A DNA stretch of 64,000 nucleotides from Branchiostoma belcheri (GCF_001625305.1 NW_017804098.1:255443-319442); one strand, 5' to 3'; numbered from the stretch's first letter, positions 25,036-38,711 are shown. Made by a program: numbers and translations. Notes: generated by a model from the letters alone, not told the origin.

Positions 25036-25481
25036 GTAAGTACCGTTATACACGTTCCTCTACTCTCCGGATTCTCTTTTCCCTGTACGAATGACGACAG
25101 GTTTTTACCCGCCAAGTTGTGTATCTGACCTTGGAGTAGAGAGAATATTGGACGGGTTTCGTGTTCCCTACGTTTGTGAATGAACGGACATTCCACGCAG
25201 GGCGATTCATTGATTCAGTTTACTCGAGCGTGCGTGTCAGCTTTCTTTCTCCCGGTCAGCTAGTTTGGTTTTCCTGTGTACAACTTCACAACGTACATAC
25301 GTGCAGTACAAGCCTAGTCGTCAAAACATCAAAACACGACTTTGGATTTGACTCTGTTTTCTCCTCTATGTGTGTAGGGACCCTTCTACAACACTGTGTA
25401 TTTGTGCGAGACGAAAACCTATAGTTCCTGTGGGATAGACTGGGAAAAACACTTCGACCCCGGCGACTCAAACACTGAAGC

Positions 25482-25532
25482 ATGTACCAGACGACAAGCC
25501 AGACTGTGCCCGACACGTCGTCGTTTGTGAAG
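25482..25532 (+). CDS. ERG: ERG coding exon 1 (start codon)
   Basis: Encodes 17 residues, MYQTTSQTVPDTSSFVK, ending on a complete codon before the donor gtgagt (25533-25538). The QTVPD...K pattern matches the start peptide of the vertebrate ERG isoform that begins with a QTVPD motif, and the next exon begins with the family's EAL block, so the junction K/EAL is the same as in vertebrates. An in-frame TGA lies at 25476-25478, two codons before the ATG, which fixes the start. A good acceptor (pyrimidine-rich, tgtgtag) ends at 25377, and the 104 bases from there to the ATG contain no other ATG, so the mRNA exon is probably 25378-25532. Confidence 0.85.
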
Positions 25533-28500
25533 GTGAGTGTATATTTTTCTAGTTCTGCGTATCTCCCTCTGGTTACTGATACCGAATTGTGATGTCACAG
25601 GGCATATGCACTTTCTCTAAACCTCCCTGACCAACACAATACACCCCTGTGTCATATCTGACGTTTGCTGGTGTTATTATGACCGCCGTGACAGGGAGAA
25701 TGACAGATTTTTCTCCGACCGTTACTGATAAAAATTTCTGCCTCTCGATCTCTCACACCGGCCATGGAAACGTAACTCCAAACGTTACAACCAGCGGTAG
25801 TATGAATGACAGAATCCAACGGAGCGTCACAACTGGCGTCTCTGTTTTGCTACAATTCGTCTGGGTTTCAGACGAAAATATGGAAAGTTAAGCCGTTTCT
25901 GTCAAGCCCCGAGAACACGGGTTTTCAACTGGTTGCTTTTAGCGTCCATTTTGCTGACATACCTGACTTTAGTGCATGGCAGCAGGAAGATGACACATGG
26001 CGCGGCGGTGGCGGGCTGTACGGGCCTGATTGGAGGGGCTCGCCGCCCGACAAAGTACTCTTCGCGCGTAGTAAAAATCAATTCGGATGTTTTTAGGACG
26101 GTCACGACAAGCAGCTAAACATCTCCTGAACACACAAGGTACACTGTGACTTTCGGTAAGTGCCAACAAAAGACCCTGTGATAGGATTGCTCTATTTGAG
26201 GACAATTTTATGACATGAGTCGTGAGTTGTAATATAAACTGTAATACTCCGTGAGATCTGTCCACTTCCTATGGTCCCGTCAGCTGAGACAGGAGATAGA
26301 ACATCCTCAACTGGCACACAGGTTGGTCATGTTTATATGGCTTCACATGGGACAAATCACCAGTTCCTTATCAGAAATGGTCTACCCACAGGAGCTCTGT
26401 TTAGTAGTTACTAGTAATAAGATATGTCCATACTTTCGTCCAAGGCAGTCGGGGTAGTAGTATGTGAACCTATGTTTCTCATATGATCATACTGTTTCCG
26501 TAAACTTAGATTTTGAGGAAGCGTATTTTAACCGCCATGTCACTATGGTACATTGTAAAAAAAAGTAGGTTTATCATCGTAACCTGGATGTCGGATGGAA
26601 TTGTAAAACAATGGATTAAGATGTCTCTGTACGGCACATCAACTGCAAACTATCTGAACAAATCTCGGTCATTGCGTACTTGTTTATACCTTGCCTTTCC
26701 TAGCTGCAAAATGTCCGTCACGTTTGTCTACCATAAGAACCTATCATCGGCACGACCTCCACTTGATGTCGGCCTTGGTCGGCGACACGACCGTAAGCAC
26801 CCGGCATTACTGCGCCCTTCACACGGCTAGCCTCAGTCAGGTGTTCCCATCCTGGATGCCGCGCATACTTCACATATTAGCCTCGCTTGTAAAAGCACGG
26901 GACTTGTTTCTCTTCCAAACACCAACACTTTTCTAATGGAAAAAAGTTACGTGTTGAAAACATCAGGTGCGTCGTTCGCCATTACACGGTCGGCTGAACC
27001 AGACTAATTTCTCCGCTGCTGGCAGCCTTTTTTTCGTAAATACAATCCCGAGTTTAGTCGACAGTTTGAGCACTCAAGACTAGACTCTATTTTGACCCAC
27101 CACTATTGAATCTCAGAGCCCAAAACATCTTTCGTCGGATTCATTTTGCAGCAACACGCTACGTAAATAGTTTCTTTCACGTTTTTCCAAAAGGTTCTCT
27201 CATTGTGTGCACACCTTTCGGCAGGTGTAGCGGTCAAGACGAAACCTCATCTTGTGTGCGCACAGAATCAATCCTGAGTGACAGCATCGAGAAATGGTGT
27301 AGCGATCATTGACTGTAGAGGTTATACCAGGGAATTAGTCAACATATCTAGCGGGGAAAAGTAACTGCATGGTGAGGGAAAGTGTCGTAGTTTTGAGCGC
27401 CATTTCTCTATCATTTGACGAGTTTGAAATTTTGTAAACTATCGACAGGTGATATACATGTAACACCTGTTGATGAGGCTGTTGATTATCTTATACTGTA
27501 GAGTTCTAACTCCATGCTCATACATGCACGTGTCTCAATGAAAATCCCGTTGTCGTGACTCATAGCTTTTGACAAGTAGTACGATTCTTGTTAATAGTCG
27601 TCCTTGCTGTCAAGTGTCCCGTACAGAACTTGTATGTCCGGCCACAGGACAGGAAGTTTCCCCACAACTTGAAGGAAAGTAGTTATTTCGTCCACCTGTT
27701 ACATTGATAGGTCATTACACTTGGACATGAGTCAAAGGCAGGATCTGGGTTTTGTTGTTACTATTCACGGAATTTCGGATGAGTGTATTTACAACTTCGC
27801 ATCGGTCATTGTCTCCGACTTTTAGTACATCGTCGACGGAAGTAGTTGACGTCATTTGTGTTTAACCGTCAAGAAAAGCGCATGTCTCTCTCGGCATTCT
27901 CCCACTGGGACATGGTATGTACACCGCAATCCTTTCGTCAAAATACAGGAGCTGGATAGACTAAATATGCTCAGATGTAAACTCTGGGACTGTTTTCTTT
28001 TGATCGGAGTAATTAGTGGAACAATAGTTTCGCCATTTCATCATGTCTTGTGTTTGTTTGTCGTAACGAGCTGGAGGTTTGTGTGGCGCCTGTCGCCTCA
28101 TCGCGGTGGTCGGGAGTTTTTCACGATGCGCTGGAAAAGTTGTACTTTTTATATATTAAGGGGAAGATGGTGCGTTATTTCATTTGTAACGTTTGGCATT
28201 GATTTTCTTGAAGGTGAAAACGGACTCATCAGCGCGCCCGATTACAGTAGCCGAAAAAGAAATCTAGGAAAAATATTGAAGTGTTGATCATGTTGCAGTT
28301 ATGGAGGGGACCTCTTTTTCACGTAAACCTCGTGCTCGGAACCAGGGAACGTGCCAAGCCGCACACGTTGCCGTCCGTACGCACATGCCTTCACTCTAAA
28401 CACGCTTCAGTCTGCGGTTTTCTCCCAGTCATTGGTGCTTCCTATCGGTTTCCCACGAAGTCAGGACCAGGGGCGCCGTGACGCACTGTCTGTGAGTCTG

Positions 28501-29105
28501 AGAAAAACTGGTCGTCTGAACACAACGAGACTTGTAATTATTTTATTGGGCACCAGAGAGCCTAATCAAACCGTTTTGTGGATACTTTGTTCTTCAATTT
28601 GTCTCGATTTTTGGCAAACAATTTGTTGTTCACATGGGTACCCTTCTTGGGAGGTTGTGAGATGATTTTTTTCTCGTACAGGAGACAAACTATCTGCCCA
28701 CGGGAGCGCGCAGGCGCACGGGCCGTAGGGCCTTCCGCTCCCCCGGAGTTGGCCAGGTGGCCAGTCGTGCCCGCCAAACCGGCCCGGCTCTCGTGACTAA
28801 TTAGTCGTCACTCATTTGGTTCAAGAACAAAGGTCTCGGTCTAAGGTCATACGTGTTGTTTTGTGTCAAATTTGAAAATCTTTCGGTCTGGATGTTTCGC
28901 AGGTGCCCATATATGTCCCCAGGATTCGTCAGGAGTCGAGTCAGCTGCATGTTGTACCTTAACTTGCCTTGACAATCGAACGAGCAAGTGTCATGAATAG
29001 CAGTGTGATTATGTATATGAAAGACAATTTCTTCGTTTTGTAATTAAAGATAGGACAAAATTAGACAGCATTTGGGGATAACATCACGTTCTGACAGTGC
29101 CTAAG
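25533..29105 (+). other. ERG intron 1, first part
   Basis: Intronic, with no supported gene. Open frames such as 27856-28287 (+) and 25969-26265 (-) show no known domain. A gtaagt donor-like site at about 26156 has no convincing partner exon. Confidence 0.6.
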
Positions 29106-29227
29106 ACGCTCTGAAAGAAGTCTTTTCCTTCTGTACAGTTGCTATAGTATAGGTATTTTCCCGCGTACGCTCTGAAAGAAGTCTTTTCCTTCTGTACAGT
29201 TGCTATAGTATAGGTATTTTCCCGCGT
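29106..29227 (+). repeat. Perfect 61-bp tandem duplication
   Basis: Units 29106-29166 and 29167-29227, each starting acgctctgaaagaag and ending tattttcccgcgt, are identical as far as I can read. This is a recent duplication inside intron 1 and is probably polymorphic. Confidence 0.95.
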
Positions 29228-29889
29228 ACAGATGTGCATTACCTGAAATGTGATGTATTAATTTATGTACTTCAGAAGATTTTGTACAGCGCACCGTCCC
29301 ATTCAATTGATAAGGGTAGTAAGGAAAAACCCTCTCCAGTTCACCCAAATCATATCCATGCACATGTGTAGGGTGTCACGCAATTTTCCCCATATTTTTC
29401 GGACGGACCGTACAGTCCGTCCCACTGTGCTCGCGTCTCCGTCCGCCCGTTGTACCGTTACAGGCAAGGTAAAATTTCCGGTGACGACAGGCACATTCCG
29501 ACCGTTTGATGATCCTGCCGACATGTTTGGATTGCCGCAAAGCAAACTGGCAGCCAACAAGCCAGTTGGGCCCTAATTTGACCGAAAAGTTTCCCTCCCA
29601 AATTGCGTGAGAAAGTTTTGGGGTAAATACTTTCCGAGAATCAAAATAGTCCGACTTGATTCTGATGGCCCCGGTTTGTTGTGAAACCACCGACCTGTGT
29701 TAGCTTGATAATTGTCTCTTCGTAGATCTGCTCGAGGAGATCGGAGTGGACAGATCGACATTCTGCCAGTGAAGGTGAGGCTACACTATCTGTCCCGCCA
29801 GGGGGAGTTGCCTTTTGAATAGTACGTATCTCAGTTATGTAGACAGTCTCTGGGAATCGTGGGAATTTTTGCACCAGCAGCATCAAAAT

Positions 29890-30130
29890 AACAAGGAGTC
29901 GTGACAACTGTGGGTTATGGAAGCCTGGGAATGGGCGCGAGTTCGATCCCAGCTTGCAATTGGACATGCTGTGAGGGATTGCAGATATTTCGGACGGTGC
30001 CGTAAAGCTGGCGGCCCCGTGCATGACGACGGAGCTTCAGACAAAGCTTTAAGCGCCAAGTCTCTGCAAGTAAAAGAACCCAACACACAAGTATATGTGA
30101 CCCGGTGTGCTTGGCTATACAACACAAGCT
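29890..30130 (+). mobile_element. Degenerate tRNA-derived SINE
   Basis: The segment gcgcgagttcgatccca contains a good RNA polymerase III B box (gttcgatcc, 29941-29949). Upstream, gtgacaactgtggg (from 29901) resembles a decayed A box. Downstream, the string ending ctctgcaagtaaaagaaccc resembles tRNA-unrelated bodies of invertebrate SINEs. There is no cloverleaf, so it is not a tRNA gene. The + strand open frame running through it (29917-30396) is not a gene. The limits are approximate. Confidence 0.5.
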
Positions 30131-31099
30131 GTAGCGAAGACGCATTACACCATAAGCTACTTGAGAAAGCATCACCTTCACCAGTTGAGGATGGCTGCGT
30201 TCACCATACCGGGAATGCCGATGAAGTTCGTTGTTCTAGCAGGGTTACACCACTTGTGCAACAGTGGACTTCGTACATGACGCATATATGCGTATCAGTA
30301 AGGGCATGTATTAAAACTAATAACTTGTTCCATCTTGCTGCTTTTTTTCGGGCAAGTAAATCTGCTACTCGAGAACTTTTTTTCACATACAAATAGAATC
30401 GTTACGCGTGCGAGACTTGAACCTCTCCATCAGCCGGAGGAAATTTTCATTCTGCTCTCTGCGGTTATGATAATTCTCCAGCTCGTTTGTAATTTTTTCT
30501 GACTGAATTTTGACGCTAATGACGCCAAAAAAGTGAACAATGACAATATTTCAATCGACGCATTCCATACAACATACAAATACGAGTGCGTGATAACTTG
30601 ATTGTCATATTCCACTCTCCAACATAGCCCCGCGCTGACATAAGCGCTTTACATTTGCACTATTTGCAATTGACATACCTTACATTCTTGATCCAGTTCA
30701 CCTGCGTTACAAGCACTATGACAGTATCACCCCGTATTTGTTTGAGGTTATCTTAGCGATACCAACACCACTAAACTATTTTTGTCAACTTTTTACTCTG
30801 AAGATAAGCAGCATAATCGGAACGGATGAATCTGTCATGGGAGCAAATATTACTAGTTACTTATTCGGTGGCAAGACAGTCGTTTTTGCGAATAAAACGT
30901 GCTCAGAGTCAGAGTCTGCTTATTCTTCTCACACGTCAAGCAGGTACAGAATGATGACGTAGGTAAAAGATGACAGGTTGATCAGCAAAACAAAGATGAT
31001 ACATATCTTTTATTAGTGTAGGTCTTTACCATCTGTTGTACGCTTTTGTCCCACAAGTTTGCCCGGCCTGCTGCCAGTCCATACCCGGTGTGCAGAGTA
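30131..31099 (+). other. ERG intron 1, unremarkable stretch
   Basis: Nothing supported. A tRNA B-box-like string on the - strand at 30414-30423 does not form a T arm. Confidence 0.55.
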
Positions 31100-31320
31100 A
31101 TATTGTGGCGCTGCAGATAAACCCTTTCTCTTTGTGACATCCTAGATGAAAGATAAGATGTTAATCCGGTGTTCCTGTCAGATATGAACAGGCTCCGTGA
31201 CCCCTGACCCTACCCTAGCCTTATCTTGTTGTCCTTTCCCACGGCGGTCCTAACTCTGCCGCCATGTTTCTTCTCCAAATGGCCGCCGCGTGCGCGGGCC
31301 ATGATGTCATCGCCTCGGGA
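31100..31320 (+). promoter_or_regulatory. Candidate intronic enhancer or alternative promoter (GATA and YY1 sites)
   Basis: Three GATA sites lie within about 110 bp: agataa at 31115-31120, agataag at 31151-31157 and cttatct at 31220-31226, with a GGAA core (ttcc, 31172-31175) between the last two. Next come two YY1-like sites, gccgccatgttt from 31258 and atggccgcc at 31279-31287, then CpG-rich sequence and a CRE-like tgatgtca. The first YY1 site coincides with a Kozak-like ATG at 31264, opening a 39-codon frame. YY1 sites overlapping a start codon are typical of promoters. Motif evidence only. Confidence 0.35.
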
Positions 31321-34300
31321 ATAGTTAGTGCTCGTTTGCAAACACGGCCTCGCAAACATCCGACTGTTTTGAAAGCTTCCTAGTTGTATGGCTCCCGGGG
31401 TTGTTCATTAGGACGAGGACAATCGAACAACATCTACCTACAATCTCAACGATCAAAGCTCCCACCGCCTTACATCATGAGCCAGTACCTTTGACACAGG
31501 TAACAGCCCCGGTATGCAGAAGACTGAGGAATAATTCAGCTTTCCTGTTGATGTTCCTGTGCCTCAGCTTAACCCATTAACTATAATTGGGCATGATATA
31601 TCTACCGTTTGTACTCCGCTAGGAACCTGTATAAATGTCAGGAAAATTACGAGACATTTTACATTTTGTCTTTCAACTTCAAGTCCTAGCTTATACTCCT
31701 GAATCAACAAGTGGTGTCATGACCGACTATCCCTGCGTTGTTTAGAACTTCTGATGGTTACAAATATAGAGTGATATTTTTCCTTTATCAATGTTCGTAC
31801 TGAAATTGGTAGAACTTGGTCATACATATATCGCGAACACAATTATCAACTATGATTAGACCCTTCTTATAATTGCCCTGACTTTTACAAGGTTTGTTCT
31901 CTTTGTTTATCAAACGTAGCATATGTTTTATGTCGGGCGTTTGGATCGTTTTCGTGGGAAACGTATTTTATTATTGCCTGTTTTGTTCGTTACCCAGTTA
32001 TTGTACACAATCGAATAAAGACTCGTGCAAACAGCCTTTTGATTTCACTGTTGACCCTGCAATTTCACGATCCTTAAGTTTGTTTTGTCGTCCATTTTGT
32101 CTCTTGTTTCCCGTTGTTATTAGTCCTGTTACCGTGACTATTATCAATGTGGCAGTATTTGTGGAAAATAGCAACGGTCAGAGATCGAAGTGCTACCGCC
32201 ATGTCATTAAAAGGAGCACGAAGACAATAAATTGAAGCAGACATTATGTACATTTAAATACTTTATGTGTGAAAGTGCTTCGGCCTGAAATCAAAGATAA
32301 TATTTATCTATCAAAGTAGTGTTTTAGATAACGTAGAAATAGTTTTCTGGATGACGCCTTCTGTGTCACCTGGGTCGATTGGCTGTAACGCGTTGCCTAG
32401 ATTAGGTTTTCAAATGGAAATGTGCTGACCCAAACGTTACGTTAACATGAACGAAAACTAGCTTACAACTTCTATAATGAACAGTGACGTTTACGCAAGA
32501 AAATGTGTCTAATTTGATTTTAATGAATTTGAAGTTCGTTCCGATCGGTATATCTCGTTGGCTAAATATTCTAATTCATCGACCTGCGAGTGAGACATAG
32601 ATTTCAAGTCAATACTTTCGAGGATTTGTGACACACAAATTCTCAACATGACCTCAAAATAAAGCGAAAACCGCTAGCAACATCTTTCTTCCATTGCACT
32701 TGTAAGGAATATGTAGATAGAACATCTAAATCTAATGTTGCCTTATCGAAACAGCTGCTTGCCATTCATGTGTACATATAGGATAGAAGGAAATCCCAAG
32801 TGTACTCGCCGTACTTAATGTACAGAAACTTAGGCTAACTTTACATCAATCATATTCTAATGGCAAAATCAGCAGCTCAGCTTGGCTCATATTCCATTCA
32901 ATACATAATCAGTCCCTTTTCGTCGGAGGTATGAAAAGATCAAGTCATTAGTGTCGACTTAAGTTAGAATGATGATGAATGGGCCTCGGCAGGTGCACAC
33001 GCCGGGGTAGGTGCTACTTAATTAGGCTTGCTGTGCAGGAGAGGATCGGTACTATCCGTGTACAATGTGCACAGAGCGTGCGGATGGGGGTCCCTGCCCG
33101 CCCAAGGTATTAAACCTCCACAATAACCTATCATCGACTGTACAGTCGGCATTGTAGCGGGTTCTGTGGCATATGGACGGATTTGATGAAGCTGGATTAT
33201 AAAACCATCAAGCGGATCACACGAATAAAGGAGTCCCAAAGCGACGTGAACATTAAAAGACACAGGTTACTTAAAAACAACTATGAGATGATAGTATATT
33301 CGGAGGATCAATTTAACTGTTGGACCACTTTTGCACCCTCTATACTATAGCTATCTACAGTAACACAGGAAGCTGAAACGTAAAATGATAGAAAAAAACA
33401 TGCAGATGTAACACAGCACCTCATATAGCGCCTGAAACTATCCATAAGTGATCTTATACAAATATATCTTAAACAAAGCGATTCAATAGTAACGCAGTGT
33501 TACGTAAAATGAAATGATAATTTTGTGACTCTACATACATGTAAAATGTTATTAAGATTGAAGCATCGGTAATACCTTTATACCATTTTGATACCTATGT
33601 TTAGTTGTCGACCGAAAAGATCTAAATCAATTTCAACTTTTTTTTTCTGTAGAAAATATTAAAAGCGTAATTTGTGTAAGTCAATTACAAATAAAAGTGT
33701 ACATATGGTGATAAGTGCTGTTTTTGATTAGCTGAGTTTTGACTACTGAACTAGGTGTGGCTCACACGGAACTTCTGTTCAAGTAACGTAGATACGTGTG
33801 GGTCGACCTGCACAGGGTATTACCAAAACAACTCAATAGGTTTTGTTTGTTCTGCTTCATTCATTGGTATGGTGGTGCCCTATGTGTTAACCCATATCCT
33901 CAGCAAGTGTACATGTGTGCTGTAATCAGGGTACCATTTGTCATGATTAAACTGCAGTAATCATCCAATCAGTGTTCATCGTTTTAGCTAGAAAGGAAGT
34001 GTCTACAGTACGTTACCATCAGAAGCACAGAAGGAAATGACCAATTTTCGTTTGAATATTTTCTCGAGACATTTGTTTCTTCATCATTTCTTCTTTCGAC
34101 TCTACAACCCACAAGACAATAATAATTTCTTGGCACTTCATTGTCCGTCAATAAAGGCATGTCAAAGAAAATAATCACTGAAGCAAAACTAGGTCCCCTA
34201 GCCTTAGGCGAACACAAGTATAGAAACAAATGTCTGACTTATAAAACTATCCTAGGAATTCTTCACAGAGAGGGATACGTAAGGCGATAGTTGGAGAGAA

Positions 34301-37300
34301 CTTGTGAAGAATTTTGATAAGAGAACAACACAGAAATATGCAGAGGGAGTGCCTGTGTTCATGTGAGAGTTTTCCTTCATAAATGTACCACGACCAATGC
34401 ATTTATAAGTTTAACTCGTTTTTCACGCTAAGGTCTTACCCCCTCGACCCATTTTCACATGCCTTTCACCGAGGAGGTAGAGAAGTCGCCGAAGAACATT
34501 TGTGTTTTCTTGACTATTTTACAAATTTGAATATTAATGACTGTGACGATGTGCGCGCTTGCGTGTGCGGAGTGAACATCCATGCACCTGTCACTGGGCG
34601 GTATAAGTAGGTAATCCCGCCCGGCCGGCAGTACTCGTGTGCCCGCCGTATCCGCTGCCTTGTCACCGGGGTTCATGCACGTCTGCTGAACATGCCATGT
34701 GTTTTCTGGTCTCTAGCACAAGATACATTTTATAGACAGGTAAAAAATTCTACCATACGCTTCGTTTCAGTGAGAAGTAGTATCGTGTCCAGTAGTGAGA
34801 GTTTAGCGTAGTCATTTTGTAGTTGGTCTTCTTTCTTCATCTCTGTCGCCATCCCCTTTTTAGATTCAGATCGTATGTACGAGCTTGCTATGATATAGAT
34901 CAATGCTGAATTAGTATATTCTGTCCTTCACGGGAATTACTCAAAGTTTGGCGTGCTTTAGAATTGTGTTATAACATGTCGTTGTTAGATTTTGACTTGA
35001 ACCAAGTAGTCAGTAGTAAATGGAGGAAAGTTGCATCAGTACCACTCAAAATTTGCTGCCAGTTGCACCAGAAATTCTTCCTAAATAGATTTAAATACTG
35101 TTCTTGTGTTACTTCTTGGGAGCCAGAGACCATCGATAAGAGGTGCACTTTTATCTTGTGAAGTGTGGGTTTTATATGACGAACATTGAACCTCGTTGCC
35201 CCGTAAGTTCTAAATTATGATCGCCGGTTCGTCTTTGCTACAACGAAATGTTGCGAAACTTCTAAAAGAATTTCTGATGAAATCCAGCTAGTTAACATTT
35301 CATGTTTTCCCCTTGAAGTTGCGTTAGCATTCATACGTCCAAAACGAAAATTCTACGGAGAATTCTGGTATACGTGTTATTTTCTAGAGCAGTAACCTTT
35401 GATTTAACTTCCGATGAACTGTAGTAACGCGAAGCTAAGGTACAAACCCGGCCGTGGCGCTACGGGCAGTACAGTAATGTGTCCATACACTTCGCGTTAG
35501 CCACTTGTTGCACATATCTGTGTTGTTGATTACAAGGCGCTACGTGATTCCTGTATGGTTTCATTTGAGATTATTATCCAAAGATCTTAGCCTACACCAG
35601 ACCTTCCTTACGGTGCTAGGATAGTAAAATTCGGCAAAAATAAAGTCTGACTGGCCAGGGGAGTGGATCCACCGTTAAGGTTTTATCTCCCTCTCGGAAG
35701 GGCAAATGAACTCTACGGTGGCCGAACTTCCTTGGCTAATCGTTCCTCCGATGTTGGCTAAATTTTGCTGGTTTTGAACCCGCGGTGTTAGTTTGGTGAA
35801 GACTACAAATATATAAGAACATTAGTCAAAGCAGCCTGGTCAAAGGATCCCTACAACTACGGCTTCTCTATCCATTGCGTCTGGAGCAGAATTATCCGTA
35901 CAATTTTCGCCTACTGGTACAGATACTCCTAGTACTGATAGCCAAGTATTGTACCATGATACCTCTAGTTTTTATAACAGTTAGAGGTGCTCCACTACGG
36001 TTCGTCGATTGGAAGCAGCCACTCGTACAAGTTGTAGTTAGCCAACCCCTCAGACAGTGTGGCTCAACGATGTATTCAACGGCAAAATGTCCTCGTGCCT
36101 CAGTCTGCAGACTCGTGAGTCGAAGTGTTTTTCCCGTCCATATGCCGTGTGCCAAATCACCTAGAAATACCTAATTGAATGTCGCAAAAACGGAGTTCAA
36201 TATTCAATGCTAGACTTTGAGGTTTAGTTAGTTTTACGTTCTTTCTGTTGTAATTTTGTGACCTCGGAAGTCAGGGAAGATGCCCAGACAAATACACTAT
36301 AATGTACATTTCACCAGTTGAAAACGATCCATCTTGCAATGCGTGTGGAAATCAAACGGAATCAAAACAGAATCAGATATTTCTGTACTTTCCCATCGTC
36401 TATTCCTCAAGCAATAGAGCAGTAACTGTTAGTAACTCTGTTGTAAAGAGTACAAATTTAGCAAGCAGAGCCCACATGCATACATAATAATAGTCCCTAC
36501 CGGTTATTTTCTTGGTTATTCTGTGCATATGTTGTTTTACTAATTCGTAAATTTGGTTCCAAATGTCGATGTTGTTAACTTGAGACATAATTCACTGAAT
36601 ATGTTCTTCTTGACCTCTAAGTCTTAGTCTCTTACAGTCGAAAACGAATCCTCAAAATGAACTAGGATCAGACCACGCGCCTTACTCGGTTCTCTAGTAT
36701 ATTTTGCTTCACCGAGAGACAGAGTGAAAAGGCAAGGAAACCTCAAATGGCGAGTTAGCTACTGTTGGTTTGTGTGAGGACATGCAGTACTGTTCATGAC
36801 AGTCACGCGACGTAGCCAAAAAAGTAGCGAAAACGACGTGGGAAAATGATGTAAAGATTTACTTAAGAATCTTGTTTAAATGTATAAATGCCATTTTAAT
36901 CCCCGTATTTACATTTGATACAATAATTAAGTGTAGTCGCGCCACGTAGTCTATAGACTATGCCACACCAAAAGTGATTTCGACATACTGGTCACCCGGT
37001 ACATCATTAACTACAGTGGTACAGATTGATGCAAAAATTAAACCACCCAAATTTTACATAGAAACCTTTGAATGGAGTATTTACCGGTGACTGACTGCGT
37101 AGGTTGTGGTCGCCTGTTGACTTCCTAAGTTTTCTTTCTTTTCGTCATGACAAGCGGACTTCCTCTCTGTCGGGACTGGTCGGTAAATATAGAACCAAAC
37201 AAAACTTGTAAATACTGGGCCTGTCTGTGTTTTTCCACGCGGACGTTCAACTGTAACAGTCACGGCGACTAATCCTTGTTGACATCCCTGAAACACCAAG

Positions 37301-38711
37301 TGCATGTTTACAGTCGTAAGACCTGACTGTGCTACAAATGTTCAGGGGTACTGATTGCTGACCAGCCTCTGTGACTGTGACTGTAGCTTTGTTGATATGT
37401 GCACTGTTTTCACAACCGTATGGCCGTGAGTTACCTTTTCTGACAGGCGGGAAACAAATCAATAATTTTTATTTTAGCGAGCACTTCTGGATGAAAGAGG
37501 GAGATCGATTTATGAGTGTGAGTAAATCTTTGCACAAGTGAGAAGCTTGTGTTGGGTAAAGTCGAGTTAGCTGGGGAGATCGCTGGCCCCCCCCCTCCCT
37601 TCTTACTTATCTATTAACCCCATGAGCTAAGTTGTCGGCCCCTGTGTGTAACAATTGACCAGGAATTCTGTAAATCTCCGGCCAGATCTGCCGATATATC
37701 CCCCGTCTGAATTCGACACTCAGCCCGTCAGTCACGCGGGCCCGGCCCGGCCATTTCCAAGAAGAGGCCCTCAGGTCGCTCTACAACTTGGGGTTGAAAA
37801 AAAGGGCGGGAAGCCAGTGGCCGGCGCTGTGAAGTTGTGATCCCCTATTCGATCCCTCTGCTGTTCCCAAAGCTCATGGTCAGGAGACCACGGATAAAGC
37901 TAATTGTAGTCCCTACTGTAGGGTCAAAACATCCTACCGTTATACACATATATATATAGACAGCAGAGGTGTTGTTTACCCATATTCGGATGAGGTGACG
38001 TCATTTCCTTTCGCTGCGCTATATACTACCATCGCAGCTCTGTATTTAAAACGGTTACTCTGTGCTCGTGTGGCCCTCAATGAAAGCTGGCGGACGCGTG
38101 GGCCCATTCAACAAACAATGGTAGCATATTTTCCAAACTGTCCAGAATATGTACACGCCATACGGCGGGACACCTAGCTATTTCCGTCTTAAGCGACGGC
38201 CCATGCCTTAAGCCATGTCGGGTCTGTGTTTGCGAGACGAGACGACCCTGTCTGGAATCCGCGGCTGTCTAGTCGCACCGGCGTGAGTCATTCCGTCGGT
38301 CCCTCCACTGTCTGAAAATCGTAAGGAGTCGCGAGAAGTTCGCTGTAGAGTAAAGATGGCTGTAATGTGCGGTGCCCGACCGTTGCCCACTACACCTTCC
38401 CCTTCCTATACAGGAAGAGCCTTCATTGTCTTGGAAACCTTAGAGGTTGACATTCTTGAGCTACTTTTTCCTTGGGCCTGTTTGGTAATGGGAGCGTCGC
38501 GTGTTCACCTGTGTTGTTTGTGGCAGGAAGCGGGATGACTTGCCCGCTGATTCCGACGGCGGCGGCAAAATATCCCCCAGCTCTTCCTGTCGGTTTTTAA
38601 TGCATGCCCACTTTTCGGCCAAAGGTTGACCTTCGTGTATTTTTGTAGAAAATCCCAAAATATGGCGAGGACGATTTTAAAGATTTTTCTGAACTTTTTA
38701 TCTCCCGGCAG
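31321..38711 (+). other. ERG intron 1, remainder
   Basis: Largely AT-leaning intronic DNA with no supported gene. A run of nine C lies at 37587-37595. Open frames at 31894-32235 and 35875-36174 look accidental. Confidence 0.6.

Noticed and set aside
29917-30396. 159-residue + strand frame
   Set aside because: Runs through a degenerate SINE with a Pol III B box.
30414-30423. B-box-like string on the - strand
   Set aside because: Flanking bases do not pair as a T arm and no cloverleaf can be drawn.
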